The notes under the pieces: model-generated
The model's database searches: none
Seen by the model: only the letters and a program-made list of their open reading frames with translations
What the model was told of the DNA's origin: nothing
DNA from: Hexactinellida sp. DTS-2022
Taxonomy: Eukaryota; Porifera; Hexactinellida
Assembly: GCA_028753945.1 (NCBI GenBank)
Contig: JAPNXP010000014.1
Location: 682,001-746,000, forward strand
Length of the DNA: 64,000 nucleotides
Direction: 5' to 3'
Part shown: piece by piece, positions 1-12,500 of the stretch
Layout: the number at the start of each line of letters is the position of its first letter
Numbering within the stretch: position 1 is the first letter of the stretch
Translations under genes and position numbers: made by a program

Positions 1-956
1 AAATAACAATATTATGGGAAACGGTTGAATGTTCTTATTACAGGTAGGGTCCCAATCTCGGGATTAGATTTTTGAATTTCGGGATTATTTCTTTCTCTGA
101 TATTAACAAAGCAATTATTATAAAGTCAAATGCTATCTTATCGCCTGATATATAATGCTATTTTAAAATATAATTTGTAAGGTTATTAATTATTTGTTGA
201 ATTGAATAATCAGACAATTACAACTTAGTTTCAGCTAAATCTAAATTATGTCCTTTCAGTTTATAATATGGTATTGTTTGTCAATAAAATATAACGAATT
301 CACAAACGTGAAAATTTGATAACATACTATTCATATAAATATACGTAACAATCTTACCGGGATTATTTACATTGACGATTAATTATTCCTCCTTGATTCA
401 TCAATATGGCAGAACATTAGTATTAGTTAGTATTAGTTTATTACTTTACTTTGCTTTATCATCATTCTATTTAGATAATTAATAATTACTATTATACTAA
501 AATTATCCTAAATATGCTATTAACTAAAACGGTTATATCTATTCTCTAAACATATTTATAGATCATACAAATTGTTCCATCAATCCCGAAATCCTGGGAT
601 TTGGACACCTAATTACAGGTGTTCTTATAACCGGTATCCACTGTATTACAATTGTAGGTCCCAATGAAACTATTATATTAATCAGTTCCTCTCATAACAA
701 GTTCTTTCGCAAGCATATAGTCAACATCCTTTAATTAGAATAGTACTCGTAAATTCGAATATTCGTTAATTCGAAAAATTTACTTTCCCTAGAGAGTCTA
801 ATTTCAAGTTCTAATTTGAATACTCATGATTTCGAACATTCGCTAATTCGACCAAAATTTTTTCCTTTTGAGAATTCGAATTAACTGATGTATACTGTAA
901 ATACAAACATGACTTCACATATTATAATACGTATAACCAGTTATTTCCCATGCTAG
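1..956. other. AT-rich non-coding stretch, probably intron
   Basis: No exon could be recognised before the PH-domain exon that starts at 957, so this is most likely an intron of the RhoGEF gene. Similar blocks around 46-75 and 575-600 that contain CGGGATT or its complement suggest a decayed inverted-repeat element, but I could not define its ends. Confidence 0.4.
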
Positions 957-3195
957 TATGAAGAGCGAGAGTTTAACCTATCAAGTTATAGACTACTGCA
1001 AGCGACAGCTCCTAACGTATAACCCGATTGGGATTATAAACAAACAGCCGTTCCCATCTAGAAATAGGAACAACTTCTACATGATGTCACGATGGGTAGT
1101 ATCCCGTAAGCTTATTCCAAACGCGTTTGCGCTACACATGTTAGAGAACCACAGAGGGAGAGACGCTTGCTATCTCCTCGTGCCCACTGACCCGTGAGTT
1201 ATAGGGGCAAATTCCAAAATGCTACTCAGTTTTAAAAAAAATTCAAAAAACGCTCATCTTGAGTATTTTTGGAATTTTTAAAATTTTTGAAAAACTAGAT
1301 CTTTCCTAATCTACTAAAGTTTTACAAAATAATTTCAATTCTGCTCAAGTTTTTGTCAAGAAATTCCCAATCTACTCAACTTTTCAATAAATTCACAGAT
1401 CCACTCAAGTTAGCTAGTAAAATAAAGCTTGAGTATATTTACAAATTAGCTGAGTATATTTGGAAATTTTGAAAAAAATTGGAATTTTCTCGTTCTATGG
1501 GAGTTCAAACGTTACATAACACAAACTCCCTATGTCTTTATAATCAAGTTTAGCAGTATACTAATATGTGCAATACGATTATAGAACAGAAGCCACTAGA
1601 TGGATGCAAGCTATATCTCCTCCTCTTATTCCCTGCATGCCAGGCGAACAGCTATACCACGAATTCGGTAGGTATTCGTATATACACAGTACTCAGCAAT
1701 TACATGCATTTATCCTGTTAGACAGTTGTACAATTATTTACAGCTTGTTCGTACGGGCGTTTTCACATCTTACCACACTTGCTTTTACTCCAAACATGTT
1801 ATATATTGGAGTTTATATTAGCAGTGGTGTTCCACTGTTCGCCTAATAGCAATTGCTATATTAGCATGTTGTTTTCATCCCAAAGAGAGCTGAAATGTTA
1901 ATTCTGTTCCTCTAATAGCAAGTTCACTATTAGAACTCGAATATCATACAAAATGCACCTTGGAATTGCTGTAACGCATTACGTTCCTATTCTATACTCC
2001 TATCTGTATACTTTCAGTCAGTAGTTTAGTAATACTATGGCACATATACTAAATTGAAATTTGTTGCGGTACATAGACGGAATAATACTTTAATGAATGG
2101 AATTGCTGTAATACCTTATAACTTATAAGCCTTATTATATACGGTTACGTCCCTACCTGTATAGAGTGAGAGTACTTTGTGCGTGGTATTTAGACGGAAT
2201 ATTACTCTAATGAATGGAATAGCTATAGTGCCTTACAATAAGGTTACGCCCCTACCCTATATATCCCTATAGAGTACCCTCAGTACCAGGCCATCAGTGA
2301 CTACACAGCCCAGATGCCAGACGAGTTGTCTCTGGATATCGGAGATGTGGTGGCCATACGCAGGAAGATGCCGGATGGTAGGAAATAGTAGTTATTTAGA
2401 AATAGTACACAGTAGACTCTCGCTAGTAGGGATACCAGGGGACCGTCAAAATACAGTAGAACTCGGTTAATATTACGTACCTGGTTTAGTATGTACTTCG
2501 GTTTAGTACGTACTAACTTGATAAACAAAGTTTGTCAATCTTAATGTATATCTATGTAGTGTCAACTCGTTAGTACGTACACTAGGATAATACGTACTAA
2601 TTTTTTTCTCCCGAGGGGTACGTACTAACCGAGTTTTACTGTATGTTCGTATTATCCGAAATTCGTATTAACCGGAGTCACTTGCATGCATTTGTATAGG
2701 CTAGGGGAATTAAACCTTGTACTCCTTAACAAATATTTCGCCTTATCCATGTTCCTATTAACGAGAGTCTATTGTGTCTATAACTGAATATGTTCCATAT
2801 AATAATTTAATTTAACTATGAGTCTATGATATATTCAACATTATGAAATCTGGCCGATAACATTAACAGATTACACTGTACTATAGCGCATTACTAATAC
2901 GGTAGAGCCTCTGAACAACGGACACCTTTGGGACCGGAACCGTTGTCCGTTATTTAGAGGTTGTCCGCTATTTGGAGTGTCCGTTATGGGAGGCTCCACT
3001 GTATACTCTATCTACATTCCTTTGCACCGTTCAGGTTGGTTCGAGGGACAGCGGATGCGAGACGACAAGCAAGGCTGGTTCCCTTCTAGTCACGCAGTCG
3101 AGATTATCAGCGAAGCAACTCGCAACAGAAACGTACGGAAGGCACAGGAACTGAGGAGGATATCTACACTTATTAAGTACAGTGATATCGTATGA
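957..3195 (+). CDS. Ephexin-family Rho guanine nucleotide exchange factor, 3' end
   Basis: Ephexin-type RhoGEFs load GTP on Rho GTPases through a DH-PH module and end in an SH3 domain. Four joined exons are readable: 957-1193, 1585-1667, 2273-2377 and 3035-3195 (TGA). All introns start GT and end AG and the frame runs through every joint. Exons 1-2 give the PH-domain end, with YQVIDYCKR, LLENHRGR-like text (HMLENHRGRD) and TEATRWMQAISPP. Exon 3 gives the SH3 start (AISDYTAQMPDELSLDIGD). Exon 4 gives the SH3 end (GWFEGQR...QGWFPSS) and a short basic tail. The order PH then C-terminal SH3 then a charged tail fits the ephexin/ARHGEF16/ARHGEF26 group. The catalytic DH domain lies left of the window. 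I cannot say which paralogue it is. Confidence 0.8.
2898..3003. mobile_element. MITE, family D (TACAGTAGAGCCTC ends)
   Basis: Terminal inverted repeats read TACGGTAGAGCCTC at the left and GAGGCTCCACTGTA at the right, bounded by TA. The inside holds repeated GTTGTCCGTTATTTAGAGG-like text. Two more copies lie at 19923 and 43489. It sits in the last intron of the RhoGEF, about 30 bp before the final exon. The TA borders fit the Tc1/mariner superfamily; no coding capacity. Confidence 0.75.
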
Positions 3196-3447
3196 TCACA
3201 CTAGATGTCTATATCGGAGATATATATATTAAGCCAGATATGTGTTGTTGTTGTTGTTGTTTTGTTGTTGGTCAATATTTCATTATACAGTAGACTCCGC
3301 TTAATAGAGCACCGGTTAATAGGATCAATATTTCACAGGATTTACGGAACAGAATTACAGTTTCAGTTTGGTTGTAATATTTCGGTTAATTGAGTTCTCT
3401 TCAAAATACCCTCAAACCAAAATGGCCCAATTAACTGGAATTGACTT

Positions 3448-3769
3448 TACAGTAGATGCCGGATATAAGAACATTCTACTGGAAAATGGTTGTCATATAC
3501 CCAGGCTTTCATACAGGCAAAATTTCCCGCGCGCCTAGATTAAGATTGAGCTCGCTCACATGCGCCTAAAATGCTCAATTTGTATTACGTCTATGGGAGC
3601 ATCTCTCGATTTTCGCGCGCCTAGAAAAGTTTTCTTTTGAAATTACGCGCCTGGAGGCGCGTCGCATACGCCTGGATGAAACCCTGCATATACCCTATAT
3701 AATTTATGCCGGTTATAAGAACATTATATGCAGTTCCCGATAAAGTTCTTATAACCGGCATCCACTGTA
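3448..3769. mobile_element. MITE, family F (TACAGTAGATGCCGG ends), interrupted
   Basis: Ends are TACAGTAGATGCCGGATATA and TATAACCGGCATCCACTGTA. A related, uninterrupted copy at about 63203-63358 shows the continuous sequence across the place where this copy is split by a 185-bp insertion (separate entry). Confidence 0.75.
3502..3686. mobile_element. hAT-type MITE nested in a family F MITE
   Basis: The element starts CAGGCTTTCATACAGGC and ends GCCTGGATGAAACCCTG, which are inverted repeats. It is flanked on both sides by the 8-bp duplication CATATACC (3494-3501 and 3687-3694). CAGG termini and 8-bp duplications are the hAT signature. Related text (GCGCGTCTAGATT, GAGCTCGCTCACAC) recurs near 34735-34870, 39835-39970 and 50260-50385. 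Confidence 0.8.
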
Positions 3770-3914
3770 ATTCGTTCTTTTTGGTGCTTATAACTTGTTT
3801 TGGATCACGATTTTTAAGTTTAAACACTTTCTAGCATATACCTATATAAACCAGGTACGTACTAACCGAGTTCTACTGTATAGCTAATAGCTATATACTT
3901 TGCTATTCAACAGA

Positions 3915-5279
3915 ATGGCTTCGAAGCCTATCCATCACTTGTTGGTGGACACATCTGCCTTCATAAAGCTATGCCAGCTCCACGAATGGTCAGACAGCAT
4001 TAGCACTGTATCTGGCGTGTTAGCTGAGATTAGGAATAAGGACAGTAGAGTCGCTATTGCAAGCTTGTTACCGTACAAACTGAGTGTTAATAACCCGAGT
4101 GAGGTGTCTGTTAAACATGTGATAGATTTCGCGAAAAATACCGGTGATTTCCCTGCTCTCTCGCGAACAGATTTGGAGCTTATCGCGGCTACTTATGAGT
4201 TGGAGTGCATACACGGCGTTTCTAAGGGAAATAACCTGAATTCCGAACCTAAACGCATTCTGGAACCCGAACCGATATCTTACACTAAAATAATGAGTCA
4301 ACTGCCTGCGCACCAAATAGGATTCTATAATGGAAAACCAAACAGCAAATCTATAATAGAAAATCCCAGTAACATATCTATAATAGAAAATCCCAGTAGC
4401 GAATCTATGATAGAAAATCCAGATACCAAATCTATGATAGAAAAACCCAATAGCAATTCTACAACAGAAAATCAAGGCAATAAATCTATATTAGAAAATC
4501 CAGAATCTATATTAGAAAATCCAGAATCTATAATAGAAAATCAAGAAAGCAAATCCACAATAGAAAATCCAGATAGCAAGTCTTTAGTAGAAAACCCGAC
4601 AGGAATGGAAACAGCTGACTCTATGGAACATTCTAGAAGCGAGTCTAACGACTCCAGTGATGATGAACAGGGTTGGATCACCCCCTCTAACTTGAGTGAC
4701 GTCACGACGCGATTAGGCGGCACTCTTCTAGAGACACCTACCAACATACCGGTGGCCTGTCTCACCTCTGATTACGCTATTCAGAATGTCCTGCTACAAA
4801 TGGGCCTACAGGTGATATCAACAGACGGACTAAGGGTCACACAACTCAGATGCTACGCCCTACAGTGCAGGGTTTGCACATATACCACGGTATCCATGGA
4901 GACAGAGAAGTGTCCTAAATGCGGTTACGACCTGTTAATTCGCGTGCAGGCGACTACCTGTAACGGAATGGCGACTTACCAAGCGCTGTCTGTTAAACAG
5001 TTCAGCAAGCGAGGTCTGCGGTATTCGACACCTAAGCCGACCGGCGGGCGGCACGGCAATGTGAGTGTGAACCCGCGAAATAAACCGCGATATTCACGCA
5101 AGATTGAGAAAGTTAATCCTCTCGACGCTGATTATATAGCTAGGGAATCTCCGTTTAAGCACAAAGACGTTAATAGCAGAGGAGCGAATATCGGGTTTAA
5201 AATGGGATCAAGGAACAGAAGTAGGAATCCGAATGAAGTCGCGAAAAAGGGAACCAGGAAGAAGCAAGCTAGGATTTAA
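3915..5279 (+). CDS. NOB1: NOB1 endonuclease (18S rRNA 3'-end maturation)
   Basis: NOB1 is the PIN-domain endonuclease that cuts pre-40S 20S/18S-E rRNA at the 3' end of 18S. One exon, 454 residues from the ATG at 3915; an upstream TTG adds five codons and was not used. The PIN domain fills about residues 5-110: LLVDTSAFI (Asp12), VLAEIRNK (Glu38) and ALSRTDLELIAATYELE (Asp86) supply the acidic metal ligands. A CxxC...CxxC zinc ribbon (CRVCTYT...CPKCGYD) follows, then the family motif RGLRYSTPKPTGG, then DADYIARESPF and a basic tail. Between PIN and zinc ribbon is a low-complexity run of xSIIENPxS-type repeats (about 4340-4600), absent from the human protein as I recall it. The human gene has several exons; this one has none. 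Confidence 0.93.
   Translation: MASKPIHHLLVDTSAFIKLCQLHEWSDSISTVSGVLAEIRNKDSRVAIASLLPYKLSVNNPSEVSVKHVIDFAKNTGDFPALSRTDLELIAATYELECIHGVSKGNNLNSEPKRILEPEPISYTKIMSQLPAHQIGFYNGKPNSKSIIENPSNISIIENPSSESMIENPDTKSMIEKPNSNSTTENQGNKSILENPESILENPESIIENQESKSTIENPDSKSLVENPTGMETADSMEHSRSESNDSSDDEQGWITPSNLSDVTTRLGGTLLETPTNIPVACLTSDYAIQNVLLQMGLQVISTDGLRVTQLRCYALQCRVCTYTTVSMETEKCPKCGYDLLIRVQATTCNGMATYQALSVKQFSKRGLRYSTPKPTGGRHGNVSVNPRNKPRYSRKIEKVNPLDADYIARESPFKHKDVNSRGANIGFKMGSRNRSRNPNEVAKKGTRKKQARI
4335..4605 (+). repeat. Degenerate in-frame repeat inside NOB1
   Basis: Units near AATCTATAATAGAAAATCC recur about ten times with spacings that are multiples of three, so the protein reads repeated (S)xIIENPxS blocks. 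Units 4490-4545 are nearly identical, pointing to recent slippage. The region lies in the acidic linker between PIN domain and zinc ribbon. Confidence 0.8.
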
Positions 5280-5753
5280 CTTTTAGAAATGTTAGCAATT
5301 TATATACTACAGTAGACTCGGCTTAATAGAGCCTTGGTTAATTGGGTTAATATTTTAACAAAATTTAGGGAATGTAATTACAGTTTGTATTATTTTCGGT
5401 TAATTGAATTCTCCGCTTAATTGGTTCAAAGTTCAAAATAACCTCGGACAAAAGTGACCCGATTATTTGGGGTATACTTTACTTGGAAATACAGTAGTGT
5501 TCGCCTATTAGCAACTTATTTTCAGTCCCCAAGCGAGCATTTAATGTTAAATCTGTTCTAATAGCAAGTTCGCCATGGTTCGTCTATTTAGCAAGCAAAT
5601 TTCCTGCAAAATGCTGCTATTTCTTTCTTTATATATAATCTCGGTTAATACTTACACTCAGATAATACGTACTTATTCAATTCCCGTTATAACCGAGTTC
5701 TAATACTATATTCTAACACAATATAAGTGTATTGTAGTTTACCCGTGTTTGTT

Positions 5754-8700
5754 ATGTCACAAAACAATCGAGTGGTTGCCTATTTTGATGTTAAAGGGCA
5801 CACCCACCAAATCAAAGGTGTAATTGTACAGAATTTGCACCTAAAGGCATTTTCCACAGCCTACTACGAACTATACACGGATGAGCGAATCGACGTGTCT
5901 GTCCGTGGGGCAGAAGTACAATTGAAAGCTGACAGAAAAGCTGATTATTATCGGTCACTATTTGTAACCCCGGAACAATGTGCGCCCGATAATAACCCTC
6001 CCCCTTTGCCCCCTAACCATCCTCACCAAAAACAAATCGACGCAAATAAGCAATACCCGGGTATTAAAACTCGGTATCAAACAGGTGACCCTGTTACTAT
6101 TCCTATAGAGGAAGCGCCAAATGCGTTGATAAATGGCGTAGTAGGATACACTGGGTTATTTAACCAGGAAGAGGTAGCCGAAGTGAAGGCTAATGAGGAT
6201 ACCGTTACGTCAGGATTTATTTCTAGAATCAGAGGAAAATATGAAGTGACAAACTTTCCTGATGAGTTGAGACAATTCCGGATGAAAGGGTTTTCATTGG
6301 TTGTTCCTATAGGCCTGTTAATACCAGGGGCACATATGGACTCTGGTCAGAAAGGTGTTAATGGTTCTGCGAATAAGGGAAAGACATTTTCACAAGCTGT
6401 TAGTTCGAATAGCAGTAGGAAGACTTATCCAGGTAGGTTTGTTTAGTGGGCTATAGTTTATGCTATTAAACAGGTATATTTTGTGGATCTTATATAAGGG
6501 TGATAATGCCATTTCAATTATTCCTGCTTTTCAAATTTTGAGAATATCATATAAAGGAACCATTCAAACGTTACGTAATTAAATTTCTGAAAATTCTCCT
6601 CCCTATATCACGCTTTTTAGACTACTTATACAGTGGTGTTTGCCTAATAGCAATTGATCTAAATAGCAATATTGCTCTATTAGCAAGTTAATAGTTATTT
6701 AATCTCCCCTTGGAAGCGTTACGTAACGTTTGAATGACCTATAATATGCATATTCTAAAAATACATATCATAATTCATTGTTTGAATTATTCACATTAGA
6801 TACTCAATATATCTGTGTTACTAATACAGTTTGTTTTTAGCTCAGAATCCAGAGTTTGAAAATCTGCAAGTGTTGGATGAGAGACAGGACGATTTTATTA
6901 TTAGTTTGGAATACAATGACCCTATATTCGTGAGTTCAGTTGTTGTATACAGTAGACTCTCGTTATAACGATCCTTTGTTTACTTCGATATAAGCGGAGT
7001 AAAATTAGTTACTTTATCCGTCTGGGGAATACAGTCGACTCCGCTTAATAGAGTCACCTCGGGACCATGTCGATTTGACCCGATTAAGCGGGGATATCTA
7101 TTAACCGGTGGCTCTATTAAGCGGAGTCGACTGTATACATATATTACAGTGAACTCCCGTTATAACGAAGTGCTTGGGACCTGTAAATCCTTCGTTATAT
7201 CCGGATATTCGTTATAAGCGGATAATAGTTAATGCATTTAGTGCTTTGGGGGGAAATTTCCATTCGTTATATCCGACTTCGTAAAATGTGTCAGATTAAG
7301 GCGAATTATGGTTTATAGGGTACGCTCCTCTTGGAGCATGATTTTTTGGAAAATTTGATTTAGGAGCGCGAAAATTTGGACTCCTCTCCTTTACCGTAAC
7401 ATTAATTTGTGATTTAGGCGTATGGAAATTCGATCAAACCAGGATTAGGAGCGAATTTACAAATGGCTGTATAATACACTGTACTCTACTCTAGGTCGTG
7501 ACGGACTACGGATATCTGAATGGAGTCTACAGAGTTATATACCAGATAAGTGACGAGCTACACGTTGGCATCGAGCTATTCAATATCCCCCCTGGGTCCC
7601 CAGCCGATTGGAAGACTCCAGACGGGGTTTTGCACGACAAACGAATCTTTGATTGCCTGCCTGGTCATGGTGCACTTGTGCACATAAGCAAATGTAGAGT
7701 CACCCAATCCAGTATGAATAGGGCTGGCACACCCGGTGAATTAACCGTGTCTGAAACTTCTACTTTACAAGGACTGCCTAATCAATTCCATAACTCACAT
7801 ATAACTATAACACAACATAATGAATTCTTTCCTCCATTGAATACTGTGAGAGAAATAATAGGCGATAATAAGGGCATACAGGGTCATATGAATTCTTGTT
7901 ATATGGACGCTTCTCTGTTTGGGATGTTCGCGTTTTCTAGCACGTTCGATTCTCTTTTCTTGAAACAAAGTATTTTATCGAGTATCGAAACTCCTAGTAT
8001 ACAGCGATACAACGAAGTGCGAAATGTGTTACAAACGCGAATAGTATTTCCGTTAAGGAAAACTAAATTTGTTAGAGCTGATCAAATTATGATGCTTAGA
8101 CGGGAGTTGAATAACGCAGGTATTATCGACGGACTAATGCGTAATGAAAAGGATCCTGAAGAATTTCTTAAGGTTCTCTTACAACACGTTTTAAACGCCG
8201 AACCTTATTTAAAACTAAAGCGAGAAAGTGAAGAAGTAAACGCCGAGTATATTTATCAGATTTTCACAATAAAACAAGCTAACGTTACTTTGCCTACAGT
8301 ACAATTCCTATTAGAACATTCATTTAAAGAGCACCGGATTATTCTCGCAAGCGCACCTCACGTGTTATTACTACAAATGCCAAGGTGTGGGAAAGATTTC
8401 AAAATGTATCCGCGGATTTTCCCAAGTCTACAACTTTCGTTGGATAATTTAACCTCGACAACTTACGGACCTAAATGCATTGTTTGTTTAGGAGATGCTA
8501 CTTCTAGGTGTCCCAATTGCGAAGATATAAAACTATTCTATTACACCAATGTGTTCGTGTATTATTGCGAGAAATGTGTACATACTGTACATTTACAAAG
8601 ACAAGACCATAAACCAATAAAACTATTACTTCAGAAAGGTGCCGCTAATTTGCCACCAGATAAAATGGAGTTATTCGCTATACTAACAATAGAGACTAGT

Positions 8701-8964
8701 CATTATGTGTGTTTTTCGCGTTGTAAGCGTACCTGGGTTATGTTTGATAGTATGGCAGATCGCGAAGGGTTGGAATTCGGTAGAAATATTCCGAGAGTAA
8801 CTGAACTTCCAGATTTAGAGGAATGGTTAAATTCTCCTCAAAAGTTGTTAGATTGGATGGCAACTGATCGAACTAAAAGTAATCCTATTCCTCCTTATGT
8901 AGACCGTATTACACGAGACATGTACTTGTGTATGTACCATTCTCAACAAGTGGGCATGTTTTAA
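5754..8964 (+). CDS. CYLD: CYLD-type Lys63/Met1 deubiquitinase
   Basis: CYLD removes Lys63- and Met1-linked ubiquitin chains and restrains NF-kB signalling. Exons 5754-6432, 6841-6929 and 7495-8964 join in frame to about 745 residues (human about 956). The ATG at 5754 is preferred over a GTG nine codons upstream. One degenerate CAP-Gly segment is visible around residues 255-325 (VGIEL...PDGV...IFDCLPGHGALVHISK). The USP core starts at KGIQGHMNSCYMDASLF, with nucleophile Cys about 391. The His box is ETSHYVCFS (His about 659), followed by MFDSMADR (Asp about 674). The CYLD-specific B-box-like zinc insert is present (CIVC...CPNC...CEKC...VHLQRQDH). The C-terminus DMYLCMYHSQQ matches the family. 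Human CYLD has three CAP-Gly domains; here only one is clear, so upstream exons may be missing or the domains lost. Confidence 0.93.
7030..7135. mobile_element. MITE, family B (TACAGTCGACTCCGC ends)
   Basis: Perfect inverted ends TACAGTCGACTCCGCTTAAT and ATTAAGCGGAGTCGACTGTA with TA borders, inside CYLD intron 2. Same family as 16158, 22680, 41245, 43820, 60374 and 63564. It is followed at 7145 by a family C copy with a recognisable left end only. Confidence 0.8.
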
Positions 8965-9139
8965 CTGGTGCTAATACATGTTGACATTATCCATTGTAGT
9001 TTTTTGTTTTTTTTGAACAAACTATTTTGTTGTTTTGATTGTTTGAATCAGTAATTATGAGTTTTTATGTATTTAATTAATTAATTAATTGGTTATTTTA
9101 GTTTTGATATATTTTCACATATTTGTACACAGTTTTTAA

Positions 9140-9145
9140 AATAAA
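9140..9145 (+). terminator. Candidate poly(A) signal for CYLD
   Basis: AATAAA 176 bp after the CYLD stop, in AT-rich sequence, correctly oriented. Confidence 0.45.
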
Positions 9146-9587
9146 ACTATTATGTGAGTATAGAATTATTCATATATCGTCCAACACCTTTTCTAATGTA
9201 ACGATCCCTTCGGTTTCGATCGCTTCGCGACGGATAAGTCTCTATTATGAAGACAATTTTTGGTCCCTAGAATGTTCATAATAAAAGAACTTGACTGTAT
9301 AAGTTGTCTTATTACACGTTATATGGAAATTATTGGTATAATTGTTATGTCAGTTTAAACAATGGAAGAACAAAGACCGTCTATTGACTAATGAACTAAC
9401 CCACAACCTTTGTCAAAAGTACACACAAAAGTGACTTACTAGCTTGTATTAAATACGTATACAATTAACATGTCTGTTTGATTTATATCAATATTTGAAT
9501 AGTTTCAATTTCAATAGGGATATATTATCTATAGACATTAGGCTTAGATATGTTCTATAAATATTAAGCGAATCGAGTTAGGTTAAA

Positions 9588-12500
9588 ATGGCAACGCAAG
9601 ACCCTCAATCTGAAAATGCAGCTGAAAGAGAACCTCTCAATCCTGATGGTAATAAATTAGACCCCAAGGGAGATAAAACAGACCCCAAGGGAGATAAATT
9701 AGACCCCAAGGGAGATAAATTAGACCCCAAGGTAGATAAAACAGACCCCAAGGGGGCAGAAAAGGGAGTTCTCCCTGACCCCAAGCCTCGGTCGGGACAA
9801 AAGGTATTTAAGAAGACAAGTCCGAACGGTAGAATCACTGTATATGTTGCACAGCGAGACTTCTTAGATACAGGTATATAATTATATTAGTTATAGTATA
9901 ATAGCTATAGCCTATAGTATTATATTAGTTATAGTGGTTAATAGTATGACCTCGTTAATAACACGGTTAATACGAATTCAAAGCCTTTTCAATACATGAT
10001 AAGCGAGTTGGTTAAGGGTATTTGAAGAGAACTCAATTAACCGAAATATTAACCGGAATCCACTGTATACCGTATCCGGCATCTACTGTATTCGAGTAAA
10101 TACAGTATACACGGTATCCTATAGTATTGTAATTGCATGGTTGCTTGTTTGCTTAACATCTGCATTCCATTGACAGGTGACGTTGTCGAGGCTGTTGAGG
10201 GGGTGGTGCTACTGGACCCTGCGTACCTGAATAGAGAGGGAGACCAGAAGAAAGTGTTCTGTCAGCTGGAGGGCGCCTTCCGGTACGGGAAGGAGGAGCT
10301 GGAAGTTATTGGGATTAACTTCGAGAAGATTATATTCAACGGACTCTTCCAGGTATATTATACGTAGTATATTAGTTAGATACAGTATAACCTCGTTATA
10401 AATACAAACACAGTTAACTTAATACGAACACGGTTAATACGAACACTATTTCAGTCTCCTTCAAAGCCTTTTCAATACAAATGATATTGGTTAATACGAA
10501 TTCCTGATAAGACGAACACATTTTGATGGTCCCCTGGTGTTCCTACTAACGATGTTATACTGTAATATATTATAACTCATTTGGTTTGTGTTAAACGTTA
10601 CGTAACGATTCCAAATGGGGGTTAACAAATGTGTGGTGACATACCATCCTTTTGTCTTACCAATTGGTTAAAAATTAGTATTCATTTTCCTATAGTAACA
10701 TTCTATTTGACTTCACTCCTATTTATAGAGCTATTCTAGGTGAATTCAAAGAAATTCAATTAAAGAGCAATTTTAGTCGAATTCAAAGAAATTCAATTAA
10801 GGTATTCCTGTATTGCTATTTGGGCAAATATGGTGAATCTCAGAATTGCATAATTTACTACTAGGAATACTCTAGATGATGTAGAGATTGACTTCTATGA
10901 TTTTTTTTTTCTTAATTTTCAGTAAATGATGGTGTTTTTTAATAAAATATGACGTAATCTCCCAAATATGAAATTTTTTCAAAATTGTTGAATCTTTTTG
11001 AAATTTTCAACATATTATTAGAAGACTATTTCTTCACAGTAATAGTCTTTATTTTAATTATTTTGCAGAAGAAACGATCCTATTACGTCATTTCTAAATT
11101 CGAAAATTTTTCCAAAAAGACACTTTGGGCAGAAAAATCTAAAAAATTCAATTTTTATCCTAGAAAGTCAAACCTTTTTTTAAAATGCTCAGTATATGTA
11201 GGCGCATGTTTTCAATCGCGGTTGTAAGGGCATTATAATACAAAAAAATTGAATTAGTAAACTTTTAATGCAAAAATGTGGGGTTTTTTTGACCAATTTC
11301 ACATAAATGACAATAACATAGAGTAGATGAAAGAAAAAGCACATTTAGGTCTGATTGAAAACATTGAGTATTGACTCAGGTATAATTTATAATTGACATG
11401 TTTCGGGCTAAAAACTAAAATAAAAATTTTATGTAATTCCTTGGCTAGTATGGATTAGGCCTATATTGACATTGTCTAGTTCATAACTAAGGATATATAC
11501 ATAGTAGAACTCTAATATTTTCAGGGATATCTTAGATATATTAGTACTATCCAAAAACGCAATAAAAACATTAGGTCGTCGGGTGTCAAAATATCAGTAC
11601 AGAGTACCCTTAACCCAAAATATTACAAAACAAACTCATTTTCCTATAATAACATTCTTTTTGACTTCACTCCTATTTATAGAGCTATTATTAGTTGAAT
11701 TCAAAGAAATTCAATAACCCAAAATATTACAAAACAAACTCATTTTCCTATAATAACTTTCCTATTTAATTGCACTCCTATTTATAGAGCTATTATAGGT
11801 GAATTCAAAGAAATTCAATTAACCCAAAATATTACAAAACAAACTCATTTCCCTATAATAACTTTCCTATTTAATTGCACTCCTATTTATAGAGCTATTA
11901 TTAGTCGAATTCAAAGAGATTCAATTAACCCAAAATATTGCAAAACAAACTCATTTTCCTAGTATAATACCGTTTCGTTTAACTGCACTCCTATTTATAG
12001 ATATACCCGCCCACAGCAGACGAGGTCCATAGCAACCTACAGCGGCGTTTGATACGCAAGCTGGGCGACAACGCTTATCCGTTCCGCTTCAACATTCCCC
12101 CCGGACTCTCGCCCTCTCTGATCCTACAGGGAATGCCCGGCGAGCCGGAAAGGCAATGCGGCATAGATTATCAACTCAGAGCATTCATAGCTAGACACGG
12201 GAATGAAAAACCTGAGAGAAAACGAATGGTGTCTCTGACGATTAAAAAGCTAACTCACGCACCTGAGAATTCAATGCCGATTCGACCCACACTGGACGTG
12301 AAGAAGGAATATATACTGAGCTCTAATCCGATACACGTAGAGGCTAATCTGGATAAAGCAGTGTATTATCACGGAGAGGAGATCAAAGTTAATGTGTCTA
12401 TAACAAACTCTTCTAGCAGACATGTTAGTTACTAGATAATTTAATTTAACTGGCATTATGCTACATAAACTCCCGTTTTAATTAAGTAGTGAACTCCCGG

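Noticed and set aside
11611-12000. CRISPR-like repeat array
   Set aside because: Units are adjacent minisatellite copies without distinct spacers, in an animal intron.
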